Assembly: GCA_910586825.1 (NCBI GenBank)
Contig: CAJUJF010000018.1
Span: 1 to 35,722, forward strand
Length of the DNA stretch: 35,722 nucleotides
From: an uncultured Christensenellaceae bacterium
GTDB lineage: Bacteria > Bacillota > Clostridia > Christensenellales > Borkfalkiaceae
Reading direction: 5' to 3'
Notes under the pieces: generated by a model
Databases searched by the model: none
What the model was told of the DNA's origin: nothing
The model's input: the letters and a program-made list of their open reading frames with translations, nothing else
Made by a program: the position numbers and the translations under genes
Shown: positions 11,601-17,975 of the stretch, one piece after another
Numbering within the stretch: the stretch's first letter is position 1
Layout: each line of letters begins with the position of its first letter

Positions 11601-11641
11601 ACCGCAAAGGTCGCGATCAGAGCGCCTTTCAGCTTTTTCAT
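5621..11641 (-). CDS. Giant secreted lipoprotein (2006 aa), unknown binding function
   Basis: The N-terminus is a classic lipoprotein signal: MKK, a hydrophobic core, then the lipobox L-A-A-C with Cys23. A flexible GPGPGPGP linker follows, so the protein is exported and lipid-anchored on the outer face of the membrane. The remainder is low-charge, beta-rich, repetitive sequence with many G-x-Y-x-V/VTV strand patterns, but I cannot assign a catalytic domain. Two short Cys clusters of the H-x(6-9)-C-x2-C-G type (HRFEGDTCTLCGSA in the middle and HTWGAANANGVQVCSVCG nearer the C-terminus) resemble small metal-ribbon inserts seen in secreted clostridial repeat proteins. Start at 11641 follows a GGGGGGA ribosome-binding site. 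It lies next to, and is transcribed in the same direction as, the MBG-repeat protein but from its own promoter. Adhesion or glycan binding is only inference. Confidence 0.8.
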   Translation of the reverse strand: MKKLKGALIATFAVTLSLGLAACGGKTDGPGPGPGPDDDYKIRMMNLSEEAFTLTDAQTSEEAWKSEVLDKISALVYYTGNAGRDTLKADKLTIDKSEVQLGTVGVYSATVTPVEHNADNISASIEISVVHDIVDGVCTVDGATETKEELNVDLTYKAFHTGEHTLSANGSSAIRPFGSVVVDGKEEEVKTHTVGRLEKGMKITVKGTAITTYVSEGAEEEYWYFPIIGFADTSVGEYTGGVGTSVIVRDEGWVLLDGIGTPRLLAAKAGNGAGGAIEEGNYGSHPSETGAIPLPGYKDHGEGTPTLEQWKDWYTYSTGDTTDTMTYVTQQDIELSWEYRNDGIVELTYNVTTDPSNPLKLVARTKVPDSPKGYYDTILHGEYVKMHFTEIVTLQTRTLESVNYNGFNSGAKTVYLENEMFDLGSLNVTITTKQDPNPAADTQFDVEANIGTANAPVWVPLSTTPLSDNMIGFRLIRTMGNVTKTAEIPADFIAIKKNAVDSAYAHTVVIDGVSFANNSQLGQLAFSSLSDASNTYAVLTVTGAANSLSEAQKAKLAGATANKYIAFRIWARDAANTKFTNGAQVTVKSGDAAVAGAYVNVTADYADVVLPVDAAIAAAGVTLSGLTEGGVDVRLVFESFDCLSVTSQVTYESLSLDKGGAVTIVYDFGVEGLAAVKANIGSVRLYANRSNIRFNQMENEGNVYRTGENKLGNIDVVATVDDAAGTITIVYNLPKFSVANVEKFDISLFAGSGSSAARQAIDTVYYDMNFAGDGSIGQAVGDNIYVEADGTTLYVAIATRADNVLSENVKRETINLNINNGTKEGLHFVNLGYRYVKGEFSFYSVLPEGAVEPTLTVFGTLDNALDTDYGHIVVLKVDTTKFGVSAAPFYFELNAQSETPAYILRANEGKVERKTLDAASLGGIELISEANCQQTGYASYPYSENGTVVFYAGLAEIGGAHRFEGDTCTLCGSARESKVLENTVTLRDNDFVQLKGVYNGDLHKEIYNGVTIQIKAGEHWYWLRSDAYIAKDSYGANIDAPEIFHSYDDPEQPSNFDLRTPVGKPNGVDGEEITESSFKEAMRNATFEYYLSYADGVVTMVHSLYAAGESKSPYITYTIKIKDVQRSAVTVAFGLDAAKVTGNAEYITGKVANDMTEEIGGDGFEAKGVNWTVGAEYTVGAVENGMLPVTGEGKAVALDEAHKSALGADAKNTHYIAFAVKFEKALASDVFVRVKANGAAVSGAVAIVEGDLLKVVIPTDGAVTEYVLDFASVSANTEQCDIRLDLSGVVASETVSAVTGSANLITGGEITITYTDVAISDDMLLDVNGVSFKKSELTAGKDFGNGVSVKSVSAEGTALTVVFTVAAPDLTGELTAYTIALKNANGVIQAQDVVDYLSLPETAVAGDARISQTVYAKANGSKLTLILAGVPEGTTELSLNANNGAAIGNENLALIQTYDLTFTVSIDGVVFASNNLYTSHTTAYRSKVGNAYAVMLEIDLSEMKIGENTEYSFEALPALSAGNTVIYTVGADRKISDGASVVLGERADIIAAGCTSIGVAAESYDGGKFYYNIQVTPSHTWGAANANGVQVCSVCGAIMKGGFATAEAIGPIAKIDDKSIVDEGLTVSFLASGATGDWASQALVTAEGNMILTLPNLDPWNNGVAGLANATAREKELAQKVKGANCFPAADNLMNGHTWDSYLNKTAYATITISKTAGIRYYVNGVLAVQYPIDKVVGQGTVADVAELVLLLAERTGIVAAKSGVQAEDLLVQRGALTEEQAAERYALYEAEKAVLPDNVAPEHPEYSAQQTASPENPIVVGKPDLSQGYTDNAWVSYINKGEKLVFTGTQKTLATAAVNDACTGAGLFSGIAVSAYFRADNWVNGGTESGGVHTIPSENWSIAKAYTCGGYESEKDNPWETNLAMFKKGGEIVITVDWSDVKKIVVSFRYTETVTEGEARVWTDTFTVTSTLRGGEFAKNIYTVTLGCVNSSASITSFVRTPAAN

Positions 11642-11672
11642 GTCTTAATCCCCCCAGATTTAGAATTTGTCG

Positions 11673-11690
11673 GCTATTTCCAAAAATAGC
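11673..11690. promoter_or_regulatory. Dyad at the lipoprotein transcription start
   Basis: GCTATTT (11673-11679) and AAATAGC (11684-11690) form a 7-bp perfect dyad with a 4-base centre. It lies 7-24 bases downstream of the -10 box, so it would be at the very 5' end of the mRNA. It could be an operator or an mRNA-stabilising stem; no direct evidence separates these. Confidence 0.35.
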
Positions 11691-11696
11691 AATTTT

Positions 11697-11725
11697 ATTC
11701 TACAATATATTTTTTATACTGTCAA
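11697..11725 (-). promoter_or_regulatory. Sigma-A promoter of the giant lipoprotein gene
   Basis: The minus strand has a consensus TTGACA (11720-11725), a 17-bp AT-rich spacer and TAGAAT (11697-11702), predicting a leader of about 50 nt. The rest of the gap up to the nadC terminator (11,726-11,914) shows no gene. Confidence 0.85.
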
Positions 11726-11914
11726 TATCTTTTCCGAAAATTCTTTCTTTTATTGCAAAAGTATTTTACTTTTATCAGAATGAAAAGATCGGCTCATTCG
11801 ATTTTCTGTTCCTTTTTTACAATTTTTACGGCGCGCGTGCAAGATACGAACTGTTTCTCTTTCGTAACAGTTATATGCACCCTGTCCGTTTTTATGCGAC
11901 GGCGAAAACGGAAC

Positions 11915-11944
11915 AAAAAAGCCCCCGCCGAGGCAAGGGGCTTT
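11915..11944 (-). terminator. Terminator of the nadBC operon
   Basis: AAGCCCC/GGGGCTT arms (11918-11925 with 11937-11944) close a GC-rich loop and are followed on the minus strand by six T's (11915-11920). The hairpin lies just after the nadC stop. Confidence 0.75.
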
Positions 11945-11954
11945 CCGACCGTTT

Positions 11955-12812
11955 TTAAAGCGGACGTAAATTTTTGAGCGAAAGGTCGAGAATGGGCGCG
12001 CTGTGCGTTAAAGCTCCGGAGGAGATGTAGTCCACGCCGAGGGCAACGTACTTTGCGATATTTTCCCGCGTGACGTTGCCCGATATTTCCGTCTCCGCGC
12101 GTCCTTTCGCGAGCTTTACGGCTTTTTCAAGCGTATCGCCGCTCATGTTGTCGAGCATGACGATGTCCGCGCCCGCATCGAGCGCTTCTTCGAGCTGTTC
12201 GAGCGTCTCCACTTCGATCTCGATCTTCCGCACGAACGGGGCGTAAGCGCGCGCGCCCTCGATCGCCTTGCGCACGCCGCCCGCCGCGCCGATATGGTTG
12301 TCCTTCAACAGCACGCCGTCCGAAAGGTTGAAACGGTGGTTGTGCCCGCCGCCCGCGCGCACCGCGTATTTTTCCAGACTGCGAAGCCCCGGCGTCGTCT
12401 TTCGCGTATCGAGAAGTTTGGTGCCGCTTCCCGCCAGCAGATCGGCGACCGTACGGGTGTACGTCGCGATTCCGCTCATTCTGCCGAGAAAGTTGAGCGC
12501 AGTCCGCTCGCCCGAGAGCAACGCGCGCATTTCCGCCGCAACTTCTCCGAGCTTCTGTCCGCGCACAACGCGGTCCCCGTCCCGAACGGATAAATTTACT
12601 TCCGCCGCGGAATCGAGGAGGGAAAAGGTACGCGCGAACACGGGAAGTCCCGCGATCACGCCGTCCTGTTTGCAGAGCAGTTCCGCCCTGCCGCGCACCC
12701 CCGCGGGCACGACGGAATTTGCGGAGACGTCCTCCCACGGAATATCCTCCCGAAGGGCGGCGAGAATATTCCCGTCCCAGTGCAAAGTTTGCGTTACGTC
12801 ATTCGGTTTCAC
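11955..12812 (-). CDS. nadC: Nicotinate-nucleotide pyrophosphorylase (quinolinate phosphoribosyltransferase)
   Basis: Converts quinolinate plus PRPP to nicotinate mononucleotide, CO2 and pyrophosphate in de novo NAD synthesis. The 285-residue length is normal. The family signature LLDTRKTTPGLRSLEK and the following GGGHNHRFNLSDGVLLKDNHI stretch (about residues 132-175), which contain the substrate- and phosphate-binding Arg, His and Lys residues, are intact, as is the C-terminal DYISSGALTHSAP segment. Translation starts at a GTG (12812) seven bases after AAAGGAG, overlapping the 3' end of nadB by 14 bp, so the two are co-translated. Confidence 0.96.
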   Translation of the reverse strand: MKPNDVTQTLHWDGNILAALREDIPWEDVSANSVVPAGVRGRAELLCKQDGVIAGLPVFARTFSLLDSAAEVNLSVRDGDRVVRGQKLGEVAAEMRALLSGERTALNFLGRMSGIATYTRTVADLLAGSGTKLLDTRKTTPGLRSLEKYAVRAGGGHNHRFNLSDGVLLKDNHIGAAGGVRKAIEGARAYAPFVRKIEIEVETLEQLEEALDAGADIVMLDNMSGDTLEKAVKLAKGRAETEISGNVTRENIAKYVALGVDYISSGALTHSAPILDLSLKNLRPL

Positions 12813-14103
12813 GATTTATCTCCTTTAACACCTTCCGCTTTTCCGCATCCGCGAACTTGCGGTAATTTTCGTATTTTTTCAGTTCGACGGGGATCTTCTC
12901 CGCCCTGCCGTTCCCCCGCGCGATCTCCTCCGCCGCGCGCTTGGCAAAGATCAGCGATTCGAGCAGCGAATTGGAGGCGAGCCTGTTTTTGCCGTGTACG
13001 CCGTTGCAACAGGTCTCTCCGACCGCGTACAGGTGCGGCATCGTCGTCCGCCCGAAAAGATCGCTGCGGATCCCGCCCATGAAATAGTGTTGCGCCGGAA
13101 CGACGGGGATCGGTTCGGAAAGCGGATCGTAACCCTCTTCCCTGCACCGCTTTAAAATTCCGGGGAAATGGCTGCGGATCGTCTCCGCGCCGCCCTCCAC
13201 CGTCCGCAGATCCAGACGGACGTGATCGCTGCCCTCCCTCTGCATTTCGCGCAGAATCGCCTCGGTCACCGCGTCGCGCGGCAGGAGTTCGTCCACGAAC
13301 CGCTTCCCGTCCGCGTTGACGAGGATCGCGCCTTCGCCGCGCACCGATTCGGAGACGAGAAACCGCCGCCCTCTACCCTTGGTGTACAGCGTCGTGGGAT
13401 GGATCTGCACGTAGTCGGCATGATCGATCGCCACACCGTGCGCAAGACACGCCGCAAGCCCGTCCCCCGTGAGGATCCTGTAATTGGTGGAATGACGGAA
13501 CAGTCCGCCGACGCCGCCCGTCGCAAGCACGGTATCGCCCGCGTAGACGGGATAGGTTTCGCCCGTTCGGTTGTCGCGTAAAACCGCGCCGTAACAGCGG
13601 TCTTCTCCCGCGCCGCATACGAGATCGAGCATCGTCGTGTGCGACAGAATTTTCACGTTCGGAAGCTTTTGCACACGGGCGAGCAGGCGGGACGTGATCT
13701 CCTTGCCCGTACAGTCCTCGTGAAATAAAATCCGCGGACGGGAATGGGCGCCTTCGCGCGTATAGCGAAGCGAACCGTCCTCCGCGCGGGCAAAACGCAC
13801 GCCGAGAGAGATCAGTTCTTCCACAGTGTCGCGCGAATTTTCGATCATGCAACGCACGGTGAACGGATCGTTTTCGAAATGCCCCGCGCGCATGGTATCC
13901 TCGAAATAACCGCGGTAGTCCGCCTTGTCGCGGAGCACGCAGATCCCGCCCTGCGCAAGAAACGAATCGCTCTCGCGAAGCCCCCCTTTACAGACGACGA
14001 GAACGCGTTTATGGGCGGGAAGATGCGCGGCGCAATTCAGCCCCGCCACTCCCGCGCCGACCACGAGTACGTCGTAATACGCGTGTTCCCGCATTGTCTC
14101 CAT
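12799..14103 (-). CDS. nadB: L-aspartate oxidase, short form
   Basis: An FAD enzyme that oxidises L-aspartate to iminoaspartate, the first step of de novo NAD synthesis; its product is normally used by quinolinate synthase NadA. The FAD-binding VVGAGVAGLNCA motif is near the N-terminus, followed by FLAQGGICV, HSRPRIL, DYVQIHPTTLY, RGEGAILV and the C-terminal FAD motif GRTTMPHLYAVGET...LASNSLLESL. The frame is open to 14178, but that codon lies upstream of the -10 box at 14157-14162 and so cannot be on the mRNA; ATG 14103 (after GGAGG) is chosen, giving 434 residues. This is about 100 shorter than the E. coli enzyme, lacking its C-terminal helical domain, as in other clostridial versions. nadC follows with an overlap; no nadA is in the window. 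Confidence 0.93.
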   Translation of the reverse strand: METMREHAYYDVLVVGAGVAGLNCAAHLPAHKRVLVVCKGGLRESDSFLAQGGICVLRDKADYRGYFEDTMRAGHFENDPFTVRCMIENSRDTVEELISLGVRFARAEDGSLRYTREGAHSRPRILFHEDCTGKEITSRLLARVQKLPNVKILSHTTMLDLVCGAGEDRCYGAVLRDNRTGETYPVYAGDTVLATGGVGGLFRHSTNYRILTGDGLAACLAHGVAIDHADYVQIHPTTLYTKGRGRRFLVSESVRGEGAILVNADGKRFVDELLPRDAVTEAILREMQREGSDHVRLDLRTVEGGAETIRSHFPGILKRCREEGYDPLSEPIPVVPAQHYFMGGIRSDLFGRTTMPHLYAVGETCCNGVHGKNRLASNSLLESLIFAKRAAEEIARGNGRAEKIPVELKKYENYRKFADAEKRKVLKEINRETE

Positions 14104-14156
14104 AGCGCCTCCGCCAAAGAACCGCGCTCTTTTCCGCGCCTCTTTGTTTCTCATAA

Positions 14157-14185
14157 AGTATAGTGATTTTTCCCGCAAAAGTCAA
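14157..14185 (-). promoter_or_regulatory. Sigma-A promoter of nadBC
   Basis: TTGACT (14180-14185), a 17-bp spacer and TATACT (14157-14162) on the minus strand. The position rules out the two most upstream ATG codons of the nadB frame and separates nadBC from the recO operon. Confidence 0.85.
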
Positions 14186-14214
14186 GTTCGGGAACGCCGT
14201 GCGGAAAATTCCTT

Positions 14215-14919
14215 TCAGATCAGCGTTAAAAATTCCCCGACCGCAGGCAGATCGGTATCCGCCTGCGCGTTGAGATAGGCGCGCAACAGCCGAAGCGTGC
14301 GGCGCGCGCCGTCCTCCGACAGCGCGCCGTTCAGACCGAGCGCCGCGCGGAGGGTGAGATAGGTGCTTTCGCTCGCCGCCGCGCCGACACCGCAGTCCTC
14401 GCAACAAAAGGCGCCGGAAGAAAAATCGAAACGCATTCTGCCCGAAAGCGGTTTTCCGCACAGCGCGCAGTTTTCCGCACGGACGGGATACCCCGCAAGT
14501 TCCAGCGCCTTGCAGAGAAAGACGACGAGCGCAAACGCGGGATCGTCTTCCCCGATTCTCCGCAACGCGTCCACGGCGGCGAGCAGGAAGTACCCGCTCT
14601 CGGCGGCTTCGTAGGAAAGCCTGTCGCACGCCTCGCAAACGCACGCCGCGGCGTAATATTTCGAAACGTCCTCCCTGAGCGAATAGAATCCGTCGTGCAG
14701 GGAGGCGGAAACGACGGTATTTCTCTCGCCGCGCCCCGCAAGCACGTATTCGGCAAAACAAAAAGGCTGAGCCGCAAACCGAAGTTTTGCCCCCGCCTTT
14801 TTCACGCCCTTCACGCCCGCCGTCAGTTTGCCTCTGTCGGAAGTCAAAAGGGTCACGATTTTATCGTTCTCGCCGTAGTCGCAAGCGCGCAGTAACAGCG
14901 CGTCCGTTTTAAAGTCCAT
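14215..14919 (-). CDS. recO: DNA repair protein RecO
   Basis: A recombination mediator that works with RecF/RecR to load RecA on gapped DNA. The 234-residue length is typical. An N-terminal OB fold begins MDFKTDALLLRACDYGENDKI, with the family's L-R-x-x-D/x-Y-G-E-x-D-K-I pattern and a KGVKKAGAKLR basic segment. The central C-A-L-C-G...F-C-C-E-D-C-G zinc-binding cluster (about residues 146-174) is complete. Start 14919 follows GAGGA. It is the last gene of the era-yqzL-recO block, with a 42-bp gap after yqzL. Confidence 0.95.
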   Translation of the reverse strand: MDFKTDALLLRACDYGENDKIVTLLTSDRGKLTAGVKGVKKAGAKLRFAAQPFCFAEYVLAGRGERNTVVSASLHDGFYSLREDVSKYYAAACVCEACDRLSYEAAESGYFLLAAVDALRRIGEDDPAFALVVFLCKALELAGYPVRAENCALCGKPLSGRMRFDFSSGAFCCEDCGVGAAASESTYLTLRAALGLNGALSEDGARRTLRLLRAYLNAQADTDLPAVGEFLTLI

Positions 14920-14961
14920 ATCCGCGTCCTCGTCCGTGCGGAGAAAACGCAGTCCCCGCCG

Positions 14962-15066
14962 TCACTTTAACCGTTTGTAAAGCATGTAATAGCTGAAATT
15001 CCCCGTCTGTTCGAACAGCTTCCAGGCGATTTCGCTCGCCGCCTTTCCCTTTTCGTCTTCCTTCAT
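14962..15066 (-). CDS. yqzL: YqzL-like small protein (34 aa)
   Basis: A short gene between era and recO that automatic callers usually miss. The product begins MKEDEKGKAASEIAWKLFE and ends TGNFSYYMLYKRLK. The W-K-x-F-x-Q-T-G-N...Y-x-L-(Y/F)-K core matches the YqzL family, found at exactly this position (between era and recO) in Bacillus. It starts at ATG 15066, four bases after GAGGAGG, and stops at TGA 14962-14964. Function of the family is unknown to me. Confidence 0.88.
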   Translation of the reverse strand: MKEDEKGKAASEIAWKLFEQTGNFSYYMLYKRLK

Positions 15067-15120
15067 ATTGCCTCCTCGTAATTCAGTATGGAAGCGGAAG
15101 AGAAAAATATGCGGAAAAGT

Positions 15121-16008
15121 TTATTCTTCGCCGCCGTATCCCAGTTCTTTCATCAGCCCTTCGCTGTCGCGCCAATCTTCGCGCACCTTCACGTAGACCG
15201 TTAAAAAGACTTTCGCGCCGAGAAATTTTTCCATATCCTGCCGCGCAAACGAAGCGGTCTCTTTGAGCGCTTTGCCCTGTTTCCCGATCAGGATGGCCTT
15301 GTGATTGCGCTTTTCGCAAACGATATCCAGATTGATTTCGTAGGTGCCGTTCTCCCGACGGCGGAACGTGTTCACGACGATCGCCACGCCGTGCGGGATC
15401 TCTTCGTCGTATTTCAGAAGAATCTTTTCCCGCATGAGTTCCGCGATCATAAACCTTTCGCTGCGATCGGACACCACGTCCTCCGAAAACAGCTTTTCGC
15501 CCTCGGGCAAGAGATCGCAGATCCCCTGTTCGAGCGCTTTCAGGTTCTTGCCTTTGCGGGCGGACACCGGATAAAAGTCCGCTTCCACTCCCGCTTCCGC
15601 AAGCGCTTTCGCGTCTTCCGGAATCCGTTCGGCGGGCATGATGTCGATCTTGGTATAGGCGACGAGCATGGGGATCCCCGAATCGTAATACTTCTTCGCG
15701 AGCGCAACGTCCTCTTCGGAAAGCCCGCCGTGCCCGTCGTGCACGAAGAGGATCGCGTCCACGTCTTTCGAAGTCGTCTCCGTCGTCTTCATCATGTATT
15801 CCGTCAGCGCGTTGCGGCGGCGATAGATGCCGGGCGTGTCGACGAAAACGATCTGCCGGTCCTCCTTCGTCAGAACGCCGAGGATACGATCCCGCGTCGT
15901 CTGCGGTTTCGGGGAGACGATCGCGACTTTTTCCCCTACCAATACGTTGATCAGCGTGCTTTTGCCCGCGTTTGCCTTGCCGATGACCGCTACCGTTCCG
16001 CTCTTCAC
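15121..16008 (-). CDS. era: GTPase Era
   Basis: An essential Ras-like GTPase that binds the 3' end of 16S rRNA and supports 30S maturation. The 295-residue protein has the P-loop GKANAGKST (residues 10-18), switch region PQTTRD, DTPGIY (G3), TKID (G4) and SAR (G5), followed by the C-terminal KH domain with the GKQGKALK RNA-binding loop. The start is GTG at 16008, preceded by GAGGG and one base after the ybeY stop. The two genes are thus coupled, as commonly seen; the cdd/dgkA genes often inserted between them are absent. Confidence 0.97.
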   Translation of the reverse strand: MKSGTVAVIGKANAGKSTLINVLVGEKVAIVSPKPQTTRDRILGVLTKEDRQIVFVDTPGIYRRRNALTEYMMKTTETTSKDVDAILFVHDGHGGLSEEDVALAKKYYDSGIPMLVAYTKIDIMPAERIPEDAKALAEAGVEADFYPVSARKGKNLKALEQGICDLLPEGEKLFSEDVVSDRSERFMIAELMREKILLKYDEEIPHGVAIVVNTFRRRENGTYEINLDIVCEKRNHKAILIGKQGKALKETASFARQDMEKFLGAKVFLTVYVKVREDWRDSEGLMKELGYGGEE

Positions 16009-16009
16009 T

Positions 16010-16489
16010 TTAATCCCTCGTTAAATTCATGCGCGCCATGACGCGTTCTTCTTCGGCACGCATCTCCGCGCGCTCCTCTTCCGTTTCGTGATCGTAACCG
16101 AGACAGTGCAGAATCCCGTGTACCGTCAGGTAATTCAACTCCCGCTCGTAAGAATGTCCGTACTCCGCCGCCTGCTCTTTCGCCCGTTCTGGACAGAGCG
16201 CGATATCCCCCAGGTACAGCCCGCCCTCGCCGTCACGGCAATCCTGATGCTCGCTCAGCAGAATCGGCTTTCCTTTCAATCCCTCCGAGGCGGGAAAGCT
16301 CAGCACGTCCGTCACCGCGTCGACGCCGCGTTCCCGCGCGTTGAGCGCGCGGATCTCCTCGGGAGAGAGAAACACGACCTCGAACACGAACGGCATGTCC
16401 CCTTCCGCCGTGCCGCGAAGGGCGGCGCATACGCGCGCCTTCTCCTCTTCCGAAAGGTCTTCGCTTTCGATGCGGAACTCACTTATCAT
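16010..16489 (-). CDS. ybeY: Endoribonuclease YbeY (rRNA maturation factor)
   Basis: A zinc-dependent single-strand endoribonuclease involved in 16S rRNA processing and ribosome quality control. The 159 residues include the diagnostic metal-binding H-G-x-L-H-x-L-G-Y-D-H motif (HGILHCLGYDHE, about residues 126-137) and the upstream LNARERGVDAVTDVLSFP segment. The start at 16489 overlaps the end of the pgpH-like gene by 11 bp with no separate Shine-Dalgarno, implying translational coupling. Confidence 0.96.
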   Translation of the reverse strand: MISEFRIESEDLSEEEKARVCAALRGTAEGDMPFVFEVVFLSPEEIRALNARERGVDAVTDVLSFPASEGLKGKPILLSEHQDCRDGEGGLYLGDIALCPERAKEQAAEYGHSYERELNYLTVHGILHCLGYDHETEEERAEMRAEEERVMARMNLTRD

Positions 16490-17975
16490 TTTCGGATTCG
16501 TCCTTTACCGCCTGTTTCGCGCGGTTAAACCGGATCGCGGGATATTCCACGCGGTGGTGGTGCACGCCGGAAAGCGCTTCCACGAGCGTCATGCGGATGG
16601 TCGTGAGATCGCGGATCGTGATGTTGCAATCGTCGAACTGATCGAGGTCCATGCGCTCTTCGATGATTCCGCGAACGACCCGTTCCACGCTCTCGGGATT
16701 GCGGTTTTGAAGGGCGCGCGTAGACGCTTCCGCCGCGTCCGCGATCATTACGATCGCCGCGATCCGCGTCTTGGGCGTGGGACCGAGATAGGAAAAGTCC
16801 AGCACGTCGACGTCTTCTCCGGACAGCCGCATCGCTTTGTTGTAAAAATACTTGATCGGCAACGTGCCGTGATGCTCGCGGGCGACGTCCGCTATGATCG
16901 CGGGAAGCCGCGCCGCCGTGAGCAGATCGTAACCGTCTTTCGCGTGCGAGCGGATGATGTCGGCAGAGAGTTCGGGCATCAATTCGTCGTGCACGTTGTA
17001 ATCGGTCTGGTTTTCGGTAAAACAATCGGGCTGTTTCAATTTGCCCACGTCGTGATAATACGCCGCCGCGCGCGCGAGTTCCGCATTCTCCCCGATGGCG
17101 ACCGCGCACGTTTCGGCGAGTTGCGCCACGATCAGCGAATGGTTGAAGGTCCCCGGCGCTTCCTTTTGCAGACGCACGAGAATGGGCGCGTTGGTGCTCG
17201 TGAGTTCCCGCAAACGGAACACGGTGAGTTTGTTAAAAGCAAACTCGAATACGGGAAGCAGCGACAAGGCGAACATCGAGGACATGATGCAACCGAGCAC
17301 GGAGAATCCACACGCGGAAAGCAGTTTGATCCACTTCAATTCGTACACGGTCGGCAGTTTGAGCAGGAACACGATCACCATGGTGGGCGCGGCGATCGCG
17401 CAGCCCGTGAGAAGCAATCCGCCGCGCGTGCGCACCTTGCTCGCCGCGAATACGGCAAGCGTTCCGCACATGAACGAGAGAATCAACGACAGATAGGATC
17501 CGTCCGCGGCATATGCCTCGTAAAGCCCCGTATACACGTCGAGCAGGAACATGAGCATGGAAAATACGAAATTGAGCAAAATGGACTGTCTGCGGTTAAA
17601 AAGGAACACGCAAACGAGCGCCAGCATACAGCTGGGCCGGATGTAGATATTGATGTACTTGCCGAACAATACGCAGATCACGACGGAGATCGTGATGATC
17701 GAAAAGACGAGGAATATGTTCGAACCGTGGGCGAAGAAATCTTTGTCCTCGAAATAGTAGTAATAGTATACGATCCCGAAGAGCAGAAGCGCCCCGACGA
17801 CGAGCGTGAGAAGCTGCGAATAATGCTGCGCGAAAAATTCCGTCCAGTTCTCCCCGTAGTTGATCACGATCATAAGGAAGATAAACAAAAGCAACACGGT
17901 ATAGCAGAGCATAAAATAAAACGCGCTGCCTAGCCATCTTTTTTTGCCTAATTTTTTCGCGTCCGACGCCTTCAT
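16479..17975 (-). CDS. pgpH: PgpH-type 7TM-HD phosphodiesterase, short form (probable c-di-AMP hydrolase)
   Basis: A membrane protein with seven to eight hydrophobic helices in its first 280 residues, then a cytoplasmic HD domain. HD signatures are visible: HSLIVAQL, the HD pair in YYHDVGKLKQPDCF, RSHAKDGYDLL and REHHGTL. PgpH proteins degrade cyclic di-AMP and usually lie, as here, between phoH and ybeY. Typical members are about 700 residues with a large extracytoplasmic 7TMR-HDED domain between the first helix and the rest. This one has 498 residues, and the first helix is followed almost at once by the second (only about 15 residues, EN-WTEFFAQHYSQ, between), so the sensor domain is missing. 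Start 17975 overlaps the phoH stop (ATGA) and follows GGAGAACGGAA. Confidence 0.88.
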   Translation of the reverse strand: MKASDAKKLGKKRWLGSAFYFMLCYTVLLLFIFLMIVINYGENWTEFFAQHYSQLLTLVVGALLLFGIVYYYYYFEDKDFFAHGSNIFLVFSIITISVVICVLFGKYINIYIRPSCMLALVCVFLFNRRQSILLNFVFSMLMFLLDVYTGLYEAYAADGSYLSLILSFMCGTLAVFAASKVRTRGGLLLTGCAIAAPTMVIVFLLKLPTVYELKWIKLLSACGFSVLGCIMSSMFALSLLPVFEFAFNKLTVFRLRELTSTNAPILVRLQKEAPGTFNHSLIVAQLAETCAVAIGENAELARAAAYYHDVGKLKQPDCFTENQTDYNVHDELMPELSADIIRSHAKDGYDLLTAARLPAIIADVAREHHGTLPIKYFYNKAMRLSGEDVDVLDFSYLGPTPKTRIAAIVMIADAAEASTRALQNRNPESVERVVRGIIEERMDLDQFDDCNITIRDLTTIRMTLVEALSGVHHHRVEYPAIRFNRAKQAVKDESENDK

